A model generated the notes under the pieces. The model had not been told where the DNA came from. It searched no databases and saw only the letters and a program-made list of their open reading frames with translations. A program made the position numbers and the translations under genes. A stretch of DNA of 64,000 bases from Atopsyche davidsoni (lineage: Eukaryota; Arthropoda; Insecta; Trichoptera; Hydrobiosidae). Below, one piece after another: positions 36,001 to 49,700 of this stretch (the stretch's first letter is position 1; every line of letters begins with the position of its first letter). Location: NCBI GenBank assembly GCA_022113835.1, contig JAILWY010000010.1, positions 5,357,501 through 5,421,500 of the forward strand. Reading direction: 5' to 3'.

Positions 36001-37301
36001 ATAATTTTAAACTTAATTTTGTCTGTGTTTTTGAAACGGTAACATTAGCAATAACTATAACCAAATAATAAATATATACATATTTAATATTGAATGATAC
36101 AAATATTAATAAAAAAGTAATATTTGTGTCTCTTAAGTCATTTATGATTATGATAGAAAACTTCTGAAAAGGTCGAGATAATTGGATTTCCCCAAAACGT
36201 TTTGTAAAACATGCAAGTAATGTAACATTTAAATTAACAGTATTAAACGCCATAATTTAATATATGTAATCAAATTTAAATTCAAAAATAAATTTTTCTA
36301 TAAAGCCATTTGCTCCGTTTTAAAGAACCCATTGTTTTTCTATTATTTTTTTATAATGTTAATTTGGTCTGATAACCTATTGTGGACACGTTGTTAATTG
36401 GCGTTTATTTTTTTATTGGCGACTAGATATATTTTTTTGTTCTCCTTTTATAAGAATTCGGCTGAGATAGATAGAAGTTCATGCCTCTTAAACTTGACAC
36501 GTGTTGCACGATTTTAATGCTTTATTATTTTATTACAACTGTTAAAATCAGGAAGTGGGTTTTTTTTTATTTACCATGAGAAAAAATCTCAAACTAGTAA
36601 ATCGTTTTAGACTAATAAAATATTATGTTATTCGCTTATTATTAATAATATGTGAGAACTGTTTATCATAACTTAGTATAAAAAATGCCTTAAACTCAAC
36701 AGAATGAAATTGTTTCCGACGTGCTAAATTTTTGAGCATCTTTAAGAATAACTTTTACACTATTTTACTCCTTGTTTTAGCTTTTATACAAAATCCAGAT
36801 TGCTTCAAAACCATTATAAATACGTAACTTTTAAGTAAAAATTTAAATAATTTTGCCTGAAGGCAACAGTATTAACAAGAAACAAATGGTAATTTTGTAG
36901 CCAATTTGGCTGTTCATTTTTGTGTTCTTAAGTGTTTGAGAGCCCCTAATGGAGTATTATTTTGTTAGTATATTATTCAGTATTAATTATCCCTGTTCTT
37001 TTTTTCTCGAGTCATATATCCAGTATTGTCGGTTACTGGTCTGGGAGGACAGGACTTATCTGATCTGCGTTAGCCAGATCGTTTTTCGAGACCACATTGA
37101 CATCTCCTTACTTGCTCCCGGACTGGAAAAGTAAGATTAGAAAAGAGATAGCAGTTGAAATTTCAAATTGAATTAATACACGATTTTGAAGCTCGATCAG
37201 ATTCTATATTGTATTCTATATTAATTATTAACGGAAATGTAATTGATGAAATCTTATAAATATACACACGCCGGCGCTAAAACAAGGAAACGAATAATTC
37301 A
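33067..37301. other. AT-rich DNA without a recognised gene
   Basis: No supported gene. A segment at 35410-35540 has splice-like borders on both strands. On the minus strand these are TTCTCAG and AAAAG|GTAAGG, with a 30-codon ORF between. On the plus strand an acceptor, TTTTATTTCTAG, leads into STSRPVTSRLSDLCNYIHSV and a stop. It may be an exon of an untranslated RNA or a decayed gene fragment. Confidence 0.35.
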
Positions 37302-37313
37302 CTCTAAATTTTG

Positions 37314-37470
37314 CTATTTTTGAATAAAATACTTGAGTGATTTTCCACATTTTTGTTTTTATTAGTGACCGGTTTCGCCAACCTTTCACGTTGGCATTAT
37401 CAAACAGAGTCTGTTAAAAAATATTAAAATGGAATTCCACCAAGTACTCTCTGTCAAAAATATTGAATTT
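37314..37470. mobile_element. foldback MITE, copy C
   Basis: Family module (GAATAAAATACTTGAGTGAT, CCAACCTTTCACGTTGGC) followed by the inverted outer end (AATGGAATTCCACCAAGTAC, CTCTCTGTCAAAAATATTG). The direct repeat CTCTAAATTTTG (37302-37313 and 37471-37482) flanks it; the duplication here looks longer (12 bp) than at copies A and B, possibly by chance in AT-rich target DNA. Confidence 0.7.
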
Positions 37471-37484
37471 CTCTAAATTTTGAC

Positions 37485-40400
37485 TCAAAATAATTGTGGA
37501 CTTCACAAAAGTTTAATGAATTTTTTAAATAATATTTGTATTACAAGTTTATTTTTAGTGTTGTTTAGACTTTTTATTATTAGACGCAACCTTTCATGTT
37601 GGTAAAACTAATCGCATCATATAATAAAAGTAGGAACAACACTCAAAATTATCTTTGAAAAGTAAACGTATCAATGGATATTTATTATTTATTATTGAAT
37701 CGGCATAAAATAACTTTTAATATTATTTTTTTGCAATAGATTCATAGTTTAAATGGCGAGAAAACTTTCTAACGTTCATTTTTGAGATGTGAATAGATTT
37801 CCAAACGACATATTGAATAAGAATATATGCGGTATTTATATAACTCTCGCATGTTTTAAAATGCATCCTTTTTCAATGTTGATGAAAATGCAATAGTAAA
37901 ATGTTATGTTACAAAGCTTATTAAAAAAAAAACAGATAAAAATACAATACTAGACGCACTATATTAAAACTTGGCGTCTTTTGAATTTTAATACAAAAAC
38001 CACTTAGTAGACGATTTATTATGTTCCTATTGCTTTGACTATGATTTACGATATTTGTTAACGTTTAAAATAAATTCAAAAGAAAATAAAACAATTGTGG
38101 CTTTTGTGTTTGAAAACACGCGGAAATAAAAAACCTTAAACAATGATTTAGTGCCACGGGACGGAGCGTGATGATGACTCTTCTACTAACTTACTTACTT
38201 CTTATATTTCATGTTATTTCTTCAAGATATAAGAGTCCTAAAGAAGTGTTATTGAAAAAGTCAAGTAAAAGTGTAATTTGCTATGCGTGCGACCAATATC
38301 AAAGATCTATACTATAACATACATTTTCATTTATAATAAACATATTATTAACCTCTAATGATGAAAATGAGACGTATGATTTATTAAAAGATGTTTCAAT
38401 AAAACTACTCATATACGGCAGAAAATTAATATCTTTGAAATGTGGTGTCTCGGTCACCCTGAAGGCTGGATATTCCGCCGTCTCCGCTCTATGAATTGAG
38501 GGTAACGACTAGGTTGTCAACTCTGCGCTTCCAACAAGTGACTTTATTCACTGGATGTATTACAAGATGCGGAAAGGCCTATGGCCATCACCGGAAGTAT
38601 CTAGAGCAAAAGATCTCACGGTTCCTCTTCTGGTCTGATGAAATTCAGCAGTCGGCAGATTGAAACTTTCACACCCTAATATTTTTGACAGAGACTGTCT
38701 AGATGGAAATTAGTTTGAAAAAACAAAATTTTGGTTTATAACAGTAAAATATTATACGACGTCGCTTCGAAGAAGTATGAAAATATAAATCGAATAATAA
38801 TAACGAGAAATTGGGCATGGACTTCGTCTTTCGTAGGCCCACCTAGATAGACGTTTATTTTTGTTCACAGGTCTTCTTTAGGTGTGACCTAGATGATATG
38901 CACACCTACTCACTCACTTGATATAGACAATGTTTCAGCTTTTCGGTAAAAATAAATATGTTGCGAAACCATTATGAATCTAAAATACATGAATCATGTG
39001 AAAAAAAGTGTGCTATTTATACACAATATAAATCATGCGATCGTATAATACTAGCGGATTATAAACATAGATGGACTACCGACTAAAGTTTTTTTTAAAT
39101 TTTAAGCATAAATTTAGTTTTAATACATAATAAAGCACGAAATTTAATTAAAAAACGTAATTTATCTAATTAAGTATGTGATTGATTAATTAAAGATTAT
39201 TTATAACGTCAATAAGGAAAAACGCAAGATCCGCGAAAATAATATTGCTTCATATTATTGCATTATATATTTATAAGCAGAAACAGAATATCAATTAAAA
39301 AAATTGTTAATTGTTATAAAAATAGTCAAACGTTAACAAAAGTGCATTGGTTGCAAAAATCAAAAATAAATCAAGTAACGTTAACGAGTAATGTTCAAAG
39401 TAAATAAATATGAAAATTATGATATCAACACCGCTGAGTGCTGAGCTCTACGACTAAAAGGATCTATTATAGGTTAGTGCGATCTTATCATATTATTAAA
39501 ATCATCATCATCAAGACGATCTTAATGCTATTATTAGAGCAAGCAAACGTGTTTATGAGATGTGTAGGTTTGCGCATTTTATGAGTAACTTGCTCGGAGT
39601 GTTTTGTGCCATTTGACAAGAAGATTTCATTCGATTACAGTTAGCAGGTTTTACAGGAAAATCACACAGATTAATTGTTATAGTATTTTCTTATAATTTA
39701 AGAATTATACAGATTATTCACATTTAATGTAATTGTATTTATATTAATTTCAATGCAGTGTATTTCATTTGTAAGAATCTTTACAAACTCACAGTGAATT
39801 ATATGTTTCGATGGATCATATTTTTGATACATAAATGAATAAAAAATCTTTTGTTTTCTGTGTTTTGCCTTGTGACACCATTTTCGTTAAAATGATCAAA
39901 TAAAAAAAAATTATTGAATTAAATAACCATATAAATCAAAATGAACTGTAATTTCAGAAGTACATATTGAATAAGCAATAATAAGCTTTTGAAATATTTG
40001 TTATTTTAGTTTAGTACCATATTTATCAAAAATTAATCTATTTTTCATAAATACGTATAAATATATTAATTCTTAGTAATTACAAATAAAATATATCAAT
40101 TTTATAAATGTCATTTTTTAAATACATTATTAAGAAGTATGACTATACGTTTAGTCTTTAGTACAAGATGATTTAGTATAATTCAAATGTCAAGGATTTA
40201 TTACATTTGGGTAAAAAGTCAAAATATATAAATGATTACGAATTGTTATTGTTTTATTTTATGTATAAAATCTAAATGACGCTGAATGTCAGACATGTAC
40301 TGATTAGCAAACGTTTGAATTTAAATTTGTTGTCTACAATTTTACAGGTGCTTGGACTCGGTGCAATAAAAAATAAATGATAAATTCATGTGCGTAAATC

Positions 40401-40640
40401 AGTAGTGTAATTTGTATGTTAGTGTATTAAATCATAATTAGGAAATGGCGGCTGAAAATTATAAAAAAACGTTTTTATAATAATTATACTTTTTCTGTGA
40501 TAAAATTAGCAAATATATACATTATATACAATATCACATCTTACATATTGATTCCTATAAGATGCACGGACTTATAAATAGTAATTCGTATTTAGATCCT
40601 GACTTGTTGGTATTTATTAATAGTTTCTTATGTAAAATAA
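37485..40640. other. AT-rich DNA without a recognised gene
   Basis: No supported gene. A moderately GC-rich segment at 38440-38680 has no open frame worth reporting and may be an old repeat; a fragment resembling the foldback end (TTTTTGACAGAGA) occurs near 38683. Confidence 0.4.
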
Positions 40641-40657
40641 TTTTATTTTAATTTTTT

Positions 40658-40963
40658 TCAATCAATGTGTGGACTGCAATGTGCCTCATTAGGTGGATGC
40701 TGCTTTCCCGTGCCGTTTGCCAAGCTGAGTTCCACATTATCAACCGCAGTGTACTTCCCCGACAGATACGAGAAGACAAGGCAATCAGAATACCAAGCTG
40801 CGTATTCGAGTGGTGAGCATCGAAGTTCTCGGTCGGCGGAAACCAGAAAAAATAGAAATACACTGACCTTGCTTTTGGTTTCGTTGTGTCGAACTTGATC
40901 CATAAAACGTGCTCTCGCCGTTGGGCGGCTCACTGATAAGGAAATCTCTACACCACTATACAA
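40658..40963 (-). other. unassigned 101-codon ORF with exon-like composition
   Basis: A minus-strand frame from ATG 40963 (MYSGVEISLSVSRPTARARF) runs to a stop at 40658 and includes a plausible donor, AGCAAG|GTCAGT, after MDQVRHNETKSK. A plus-strand ORF (40665-40898, MCGLQCASLGGCC...) overlaps and has its own donor, AGTG|GTGAGC. Composition is close to balanced, unlike the flanks. I recognise no domain on either strand. Confidence 0.25.
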
Positions 40964-40991
40964 AACATATTTAAATTGCGGCTAGGCTCTG

Positions 40992-41012
40992 TATATATAT
41001 ATATATATATAT
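40992..41012. repeat. (TA)n microsatellite
   Basis: A simple TA dinucleotide tract of about 20 bases. Confidence 0.9.
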
Positions 41013-41029
41013 TATATAGTGTGATTCTT

Positions 41030-43200
41030 TATTGTATTTTGGGATAACTTTGTAAAAAACGTGTCAGCTGTCAAGATCTGTTGGTGCATCGCTAGCACGC
41101 GACTGACCATGACCGCGTTGTCGACAGAAGAGATCTTGTTTTTGTGGCATGCGGGTGTAGTCGGTGCATATTTGGCCATATATATCTTGCCACAGAGGGT
41201 TTACTTGCTGTGCAAATTATAAAAAAAAAATTGAGACCTGTAAACTATATTGTAAAGTATTCAATAACTCACTGCTTTTATTGTATCCAAGCACGAAGTA
41301 GTTTGAAAGGCGCAATATAGAATTAATTAAATCGTTTTGTTTATTTTTAGCTATTCAATAAAAAAATATACGAATAAAGCTCTAATAAGGAAGTTGCGAT
41401 TTTACATCTTTTATCTAAACTGTTAAAAGAGCATATATTAATATGTTTCTTCATAATGCTGTACGTTTTCTACGGAGAGAATAACACCGGGGAGTTAATC
41501 ACCGCCAGACGAGAACGGCAATAGTAGGAAATCAAAAGTTGAAGACCATGAAAAATGCAGCAGCAGTGCAGCCAACATTAACAGGTAACATGGCGGATGT
41601 CACGGGGGAAGCAGGTGTAATTTAAGTCGGCGGCGTGAAATTGTACCTCCCTTACACACGAAACATTTCTTTTATGGTCATAAAAATATTTAGGTGATCG
41701 GTTCACACTTGAAACAACGAGACAGATCATCGAAAAGTTTTTCACGATACCGGAGAGATTTGACCCATGCCCTCACGCTATACCACCATTGCCAGTACAG
41801 GAACTGAAACGTGGGAAGATTTAAATATAACGCAACATAGCACCCGAGAACGAAGAAAATCTATTTATTCAGAAAAATTCACTAGACTAAGCTATATATA
41901 TTTTTTCTTTAATTAAGTTAGAATAAGGTAAGAAAATTTAAATAAGAAGAGGAGACAAAGTAAGATAGTTTAAATAAATCAGACAGAAAACAGTTGTAAC
42001 GACAAGGAAAGGTTTACATTTAGCAGTGAGACTGAAATGGCTGTTAATGGCCATGAAGATGGTGAATTAAAAATAACAACTTGTTTTTCGCCCCGTCACA
42101 ACTTTGTTTGCAATGCGGATGACCCTGGCCTTTTTTAGAGGGAACAGCAAACTGTAAATAAAGTACACATAATTGGTTGTTGTTCATAACCTTAAATAGA
42201 CAAAAGTATGCTTATCGTAGTATTATTGTCAGGGCGTCTCCTTGCCCCAAACATAGATATTTGTGAATAGTTACGTATATGCATATATACAATATTGTAA
42301 TGTGAGAAAAATGTAGCTCGATTTAAGATGTTTACGATTACAACTCCGGAGGGTCTGCCTAGTTCCGCCACTGGCAACACCTGAGGGTGTGTGGCCAATC
42401 AGGAAGATTGTTTATCCGTACGAACATGCGCGCGATTTATGGCCAAAATAAATACTCTGCGGCGGCGTTTCAGCAACAAAACAAGGCCGGTCATGGAAAT
42501 GAAGGATTGGCTCGAAAACGGTTGAGTCGGCGCCGATTCCTTCCTCGCGGTTCAAGGCGGGTCGTCTCACTCTATCTAGTAGAGCAATGCCCGTGCATGA
42601 CATAGAAATTCAACATTTTATGGCTTAAGCTTTTATGCCAGGTGCTCATAAAGCTTTTAGACTATAATATTCATAAAACAAAAAAAAAACTATCATTTAA
42701 ACTTTGAAGCAAAATTTAAGGTTTTTCAAGCGAGTACTTGTACTGGTGTGTCTGGGGAAACGTTCGATAATTTTTTTCTTTGGCACATTTAAGTTGATTG
42801 CATGATGATGTAACTTTAAAAAAATTCTCACGTTCAATAATAATTTTCAATAGAATATCTAGAGTTCTCTTTCGTTTTTAAAGCTGGCAGTGTCGGCGTA
42901 TTTCTGATTTGTAATGTTTCTGTCGAAGTGCGAGGGCAGCATTATATATCTTATAGATTCTAACAGCTCTCGGAACCGATAAGCCACTCCCATTGTTAAA
43001 ACGGAATGAAAACAGCATAATCAAGCTGAAAAGAAAAAGCTCGCGAATGCAAATAAGTTGAGCGACCCTGGTGCTGATAATCGTGCTCGTACCTGCATAG
43101 CGTCTCGTTGTCATGGCCAGACGGGGCTTATGGTAAGGCTCTACATAATGTACATTTAATATTATATTGTTAAAAAAGAACAGATCGACATTGTTCTGCG
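41030..43200. other. mixed-composition DNA, no gene identified
   Basis: Segments at 41480-41640 and 42330-42600 are richer in GC than the surroundings and contain short ORFs on both strands (for example 42387-42605 plus and 42412-42603 minus) without recognisable motifs. They could be old transposon pieces or untranslated exons. Confidence 0.3.
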
Positions 43201-43408
43201 GATACTTTACGATGTCATTTTACAAACGTCATGTATGGGTGCAGGCTGCGGGCGTTCGACGCGACGCAAGGATTGTCTTCAGTCTGCAACGTGGGAGGGC
43301 TCTTTCATTTGTATGGGCGTGGGTAATCCTACTTCCACTTAACGTTTCATAAGCTTCGTATTTAATGTCCATTAAGGTACAAAGTTTCAAAAGATTACCT
43401 TCCAGCCA

Positions 43409-43751
43409 ATGTCTGACCTGAAACTTGAAAGAAACGAATATTTCCACGTGTCGAGTCCCCGGCGAGCTCCGCGTCGCGCAGCTGGCGCAGGACGCCCAAG
43501 GACGGCGCGCTCGAGCGTCAATTGCGGCCGATCCCGTGACCTTGGTCCATATCTCGTCGCCCGAGGTGCAGGACCTTCGGCTCTCCAACCTTTCCCAGGC
43601 GCGGTGCACCGCCCATGCGGCCTGCCGGCGAGGGTCGCGGTCGCAGATCGGCGGTGCTCCCATTCTCCACTCTTCCGCCGTCGGGTATTGCGATGACATC
43701 ACCCGCGGATCAGTAATTCAATTTACTCGTGATATACATGGTGCTTCATAA
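43409..43751 (+). other. unassigned GC-rich ORF block
   Basis: A strongly GC-rich block, open in several frames on both strands. The plus frame from 43425 (CRVPGELRVAQLAQDAQG ... GAPILHSSAVGYCDDI) has the most GC-ending codons; a minus frame of 157 codons (43702-43229, TAEEWRMGAPPICDRD...) overlaps it. I recognise no family. It might be an exon of an unknown gene, a retroelement fragment or foreign DNA; base composition alone cannot decide. Confidence 0.3.
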
Positions 43752-43754
43752 GAC

Positions 43755-46700
43755 CCTTTATATCCTATACAGGATGTTTCCTACGCATCACGAGTAGCTA
43801 CAACTTTATAAACAGGTGTTTAAATGAAAGTCAACAGCTTTGTTGTTGTTTTACCCATTAAAGCGCTGATAGTTTTATTTTAATGCACACAGGGTGTTTC
43901 TATGAGAGCAGAAATTAAATTGTTACAAAATACTGTTTATGCGAGGCTATCAGTTTGTTGAGAAGATAATCAGGGTACATAAAAATGGTACGGTTAGTTT
44001 GGAAGGTAATAAGGATTAAGCGCATATATTAATCATTATCATAATGCTTAAAGCCCTCAAGAACATTAAGTAAAATTAAATCTTTATACAATAATTAGAT
44101 TAATGGCAGAACATGGTAAGGAAATATGAATATACGAGGACGATTTCTTAATGACAAAGCTTCCTATAAATAACATCTTAGAATGGTGACCATCTTGAAG
44201 TGCACACCGGAACAAAATGTGACAGCTTCTCAGTCACAGGTTATAACTTACCATCTTATGCAAAGTAGCTCCCTATAGTATTATATATCTTGTGAAGTAT
44301 TAAAGCGAGGTTCAATTATAGATTTTAAAGCATGTTTTAGTAACTTTTAGACCTGGTTTAACAAAACAACGATATGTCACTCATAAGTGATAAAGCAATA
44401 TTCTCTGAAATTTACACGTGAACTTTCCGACCCAAATATTTACAATGGATTTTTGAGATTCTCGTGTATGTTTGTGTGAATTCATAAACACTGCAAGATG
44501 TGTCTCGGTTATGTTGCCGAATTCATTACTGTACATTAGACGATAAAAAAAATTAAAACTATATAACCTTATTTATCTTAAGTGCCATATCGTATATTTC
44601 AATTTGTGAGGCTGGCACAGGCAAGAGTACAGTTGGCCTTTACAGAATTTCGTTTCTGCGGTATTTTCAAATCATTAATTAATAGTTTGCCATTAGAAAC
44701 CTGTTCAATGGGTGAATGCGTGGCGCTTGCCTTGTTTTAGATACTTCAAGTTCAATGTCGCCTTGTACCGGAAAGAATTATTATCCTGAGGCGCTCTTAA
44801 GATTGATAGAACATTACTCTAGATCTAGATCAATTGAGGAAATAAACCAACGGGCTATATTGCCTTCTCCGCGATCAACTTGCCCCATATTTCAATTAAT
44901 AAATGGCGCAATGGCAGAGTGATTGAAAAAGGTCATCGCATTTAGCATTGTCAATATACAATGTAAAGATCAGTGGCGGCAATGCCATACAATTGAAATA
45001 CCAAGCCTGTATTATTATAAAGTATTCAATGTGCATTTCGCAGACTTAAAATTTATATATTCGCACTAACCATGCACAAGCACCTTAAAAAACACCACGC
45101 AATGGAAGTATTTAAGTAAAGTATGGAACCGTGAAAACCACGGTGCAGAAGGATGAACCTTTTTAAAAGCGTATTTAACACAATTTCAATGCTCACATTC
45201 GTTCGTTGCAACACCTGCAAGAAAATGGTAAGTGAATTATCATGAATGTGACAAGTAACCGTTTCAATAAAACCGATTTATTAAAACAGCATTCGATTGA
45301 CTTGGAAGTCCAAGAGCAATTTATGGTGATGGCATGTGATAAGCGTGTGTGTTTGTTATATCAATGTATTAAACGTGTACAGTAAGCATAGCTACTGTGC
45401 GATCTCGCATATACTAAGGCTTGTTACGTGGCTGTTACGTAGGGATCTCTCGATTAAATTGGATGCACGCGAACTTGATTTACTTCCGAAGTTACAGCAT
45501 GGCGTTTAAGAAAATGTGCTTTTTATGTGAATATAATAATATATTATCACATAGCACTTAAAAACTGTAAATCAAAACTATGGTACTATTAGTATTATAT
45601 CTTATCTATCACAGTATCTTTTTCTATACTTGCTATGGACAATCGACTAAACGCAAAAACAAAATTTATTCGAACTGACGGATTTCACACTATTTCATGA
45701 GTGTTTCTGAAAGGCTCTAGAACGCACCCTCAGTGTCCTCCCATTTTAATTATTTCACATTTTTCAGAAGAGCACTTGCAGGTATTCCGCCCTCTACAGC
45801 CTCGAGTTCATCTTAAAGAGGGTGCTTAGTTTCAAAATCCACTTTTCTGTTTGAAGATAAAAAATACGTAAAAATCTAAAGTATGTAATGCCTTAATAAT
45901 TATGATTCCATATGATAATAAACTGTCAATATATTTTTATATAGATAATAACGATTCTTAGTATTTAAAAAAACATTTGTAAAGATGTTTGGTTAGAGTA
46001 TAAATGCTGTTTTTAAAACTCTTCAACAAAGGTGATATAAATATGACTTTATTATAAAAACCTTTGAGTTGTAAGTGCCAATAATAAACTTGCGGTATAA
46101 CAAATGCCTACAGCAGTTTTATAATTTTGCAAAATTGAGTAATCTTTTAAAATGTTCGAAATATAGCTTTCTCCGTCATAAGTAAAATACATTTTTTAAA
46201 TTGAATTTATGAATAAGATTCGCATAAACACTTTATTTTAAGTTTTTTTAAAATTCATTTAACTATATGAAATATATTCCCAAACTAGATTGATACAAAT
46301 TGTTTATCAGCTTGGTTAATTTTCATTATACTCTAAATATTTCATATTGAATATTATTAATACAAATTGATATAAAAGCGACTGGGATAGTTTCATTGAA
46401 GGCTGCATTGTAGTCAGGGGTCGAGGAAAAAGACGAGCAACCAAGAACTCTCTAAGAACTGTACTTGGCTGTGTCTGGAATCGATTTATGATAAAACGCA
46501 TGCGAGCTGTGTGGTCGTCGTTGTGTCTGGAGATAAAATTGCTCTAACAACTACAAATATACATCTATACCCATATATTATAATTTAAATTTATTTCTGC
46601 TTGTATCCAAATATTGGATTTAGATATACAGACGTGCAAAAGATGCATTGGAAGGAGAAACTGGCGTGGGTACGGAATTCGCGCCAGTGGCTGGAAATTG

Positions 46701-49700
46701 TGTATAAAACAGAATCAGCAAGACTGACTCAGGACAATAGTATGTTCTGTGAGATGCCCCCGACCTCCTCTTAAGAGAGGCACTTGAAGAAGAAAAAGTC
46801 ACCATACAGTCATAACAAATCATCTAGGGGCAAACTGTACAGGACGTGGATAGTATCAAAGGTCTAGCAAATATACTAAAGTCAATATTTATTGGTAAAA
46901 TAGGACTCCATGTTCTTTGAATTATCTGGATTAAATGCTAATATTATGTTGCTATATTAAAACAACAATTTAAATAAATCATACCAATTCTCAAGTAAGA
47001 GTGAGATCCTAAAATAATCTGAATAGTTATCGATGTTTCTTCAGCAGAGAGCATAACATTACATAAGCCGTAAAATCACTCGCCAAGCTATCCTAGGTAA
47101 ACTTTCTTCTAATGACGGCTGTTTTCACATTTTTTAAATTTTATTTAAAGCTGTCATTCCAGTTTAAATTTAACAATAAAAACTATGACGCTACTATCAC
47201 GTTATAAAACCTAGGTTTTCACAGAATTGCTTTGGTGAGCAACTCTTAAACCGAAAAGCGTATTTGCCTACGTAACAGTAACTTTATATCGAACAAATCA
47301 AACTTAGATTCATGATGAAGTAAAATAATCGTTTAACCGAAAGTTAAGCGAAGCAATGAGTTTTTTAAAATGTAAAATTCTTCGAAAGTTTTTTTTAAAT
47401 GCCGGAGACATAGAAAAACTGACGAGTTTCTAGTTATTTCCAGAGGTTGCTTACTTTAATAGAGTAGATTGGTTTATAGTATGATCGTTCAAATGTTCGA
47501 GTCTGGGTGTCTCTTGCTTACAGAGAAAGCACTATTTTTTAATTGGATTATTTAATGAAAATATCCGGAAACAAGAATATTTAAATAATTCATACATTTG
47601 ATAAATATAAAACCATGGAAGTTCCTGTATCGAGTATTTTTAGTATTAATTACAGAGGTCATACTTCAAAGGTTTTACAAATAATTTATAATAATCTTCA
47701 CGTATTGCCAGTGTTATAAATGATCGGATTTATATTCTCCAAGATGGTAATTGTGTAAATTTTGCCAAGGTCGAATAGCAGGAAACACTTAAACGTAATA
47801 ACTTCCTAATGATGAAACATTTTCCTACCAAGAATGGTTAGTACGTGACAATTATATTTTGCAACTTCAATAAAAATGTACAGCTAAATATTTCGTCTTC
47901 GTGAAAATTTACTTATATCTTCTACATTTATTTTTTTAATAACTTTACGTTCAGGACATCCAATTTCAGATAATTTTAACGGACAACGGCGAATTATCAA
48001 GCAATTAAAAGGATTCTGAGAAAATCCAGTCAGGTACTTGTTTAGAATTTACCTCGCTATGTTCAGCGAAATCAGAAAAAAACCAAATACCAGATAGAGT
48101 TTTCCTTGAAAAATATTCCTTACTTTTGAATCTCAACAAACATCTCTTTTGTAACAAAAAAATCGGTTGTATGCAGATATAAAAATATATAATTGATATT
48201 TTATAATGTATTTATTTTTGTGGATGAGTAAAGGGATGACAATAGATCCAAGAGCGATTAAAGGCGTTATACACATATAAGGGAGTTGTGGAAGAATAAA
48301 GGAAATGAAGTAAGCCCAAATGCTTTGAATAACCATTTATCTTGTAAATTACAGACGTGATGGTAACTATTACATACAAATATCAAATAATCAATTTATT
48401 GCAAGGGATAATTAATATTTTATTCAGATCTCCTTATTGTCAATTCCTTGTAAATTTTATTTGCGATGGTACAATGACTTACAGCATTAGCACTTTAATT
48501 AAATTATTCTCGAGGAGTCGTTGTGTATTTTTCCAACCTGATGAATAAGGCAGTTCATACAAGCTTGGAAAGCCCTAACTTAGAGGGAACGAATTAAAAA
48601 AAATACCAGATTATTTATATCTCGAGCCAGTGTTCGGATCGCAAAAGTCTTTGGTCGTATCTGGAAGGCGCAGGACCGATTTTTATGGACTTCAGCATGA
48701 TCTTGACCTCGCTCGATAGCAAATTAAAAATAAAAGGCAAAAAATATTTTATCTTAGTACTACAACAATAATAAGTATGTGTGTGAAGGTAGTTTATTTG
48801 TGTTAGGTCAAAAACTACACTTAGCTCCATTCTTTTTGGCGTGTAATTTGATTAGCGCCTGATTCTTGTTTACACATTATTATATACATCTGAAATCAAA
48901 ATGTATGCCGCTTATATACTTTAAAGAAATAAAAGCGATTTTTCAATAAAACGTCTTTTACTTGTCGGCCGCATAGTTTAACACACGATTATGCCAAAAA
49001 ATCATCTGTTTAAGAAAATAATACTTTGGTTAAAGATTTATATATTTGTCTCTCTATTTTATTTATATTTATTAGACTTTTTAGTAAACACTAGACATAG
49101 GCTCTCTAGGCTTAGTATGTCTCGGTGATACGACCGCTCGAATTATATCAGGGCTTATACTTGCGCCAATACACGCAGGCATCGTTTATTTATAAATGAT
49201 AAGTATATAAAAAGTATTTTAAATAAGTTTTTCCCTAATTTGCATATGAGTCAGGTTTAAATTATAATATAAAAGAAGTGTACATGTTAATGTATTTAAT
49301 TTTTTATTTATCAAACATTTCACTTTTTTTTCCAAAATAAACAGTGAAACAAGCTTACTATAAAACTAAATACCATTTTTTTTTCAATATTAAATTGAAT
49401 GTACGAATATGACGCACAGCTGGTTCACATAAGGTTATGTATCATTTTACTATAATTTAAGATTGTTTACAATTTGACCCAATTCTGTGGTTATTGATTA
49501 TAATAAATAAATAACACGATAAAAAAAAGTTAATTTATTGTTATGATATTTGTTTCAGGGAATTGATACGATTTTTTAAAATATATATCATCTATGTAGG
49601 TAAAAAATATTATTTATTTGTATTAATTCATGAAGGCAGAACAATATATTCGTATGCCAGTAAGTTTCAAGAGCTATTTTTGTTTTTATTATTTGAAATA

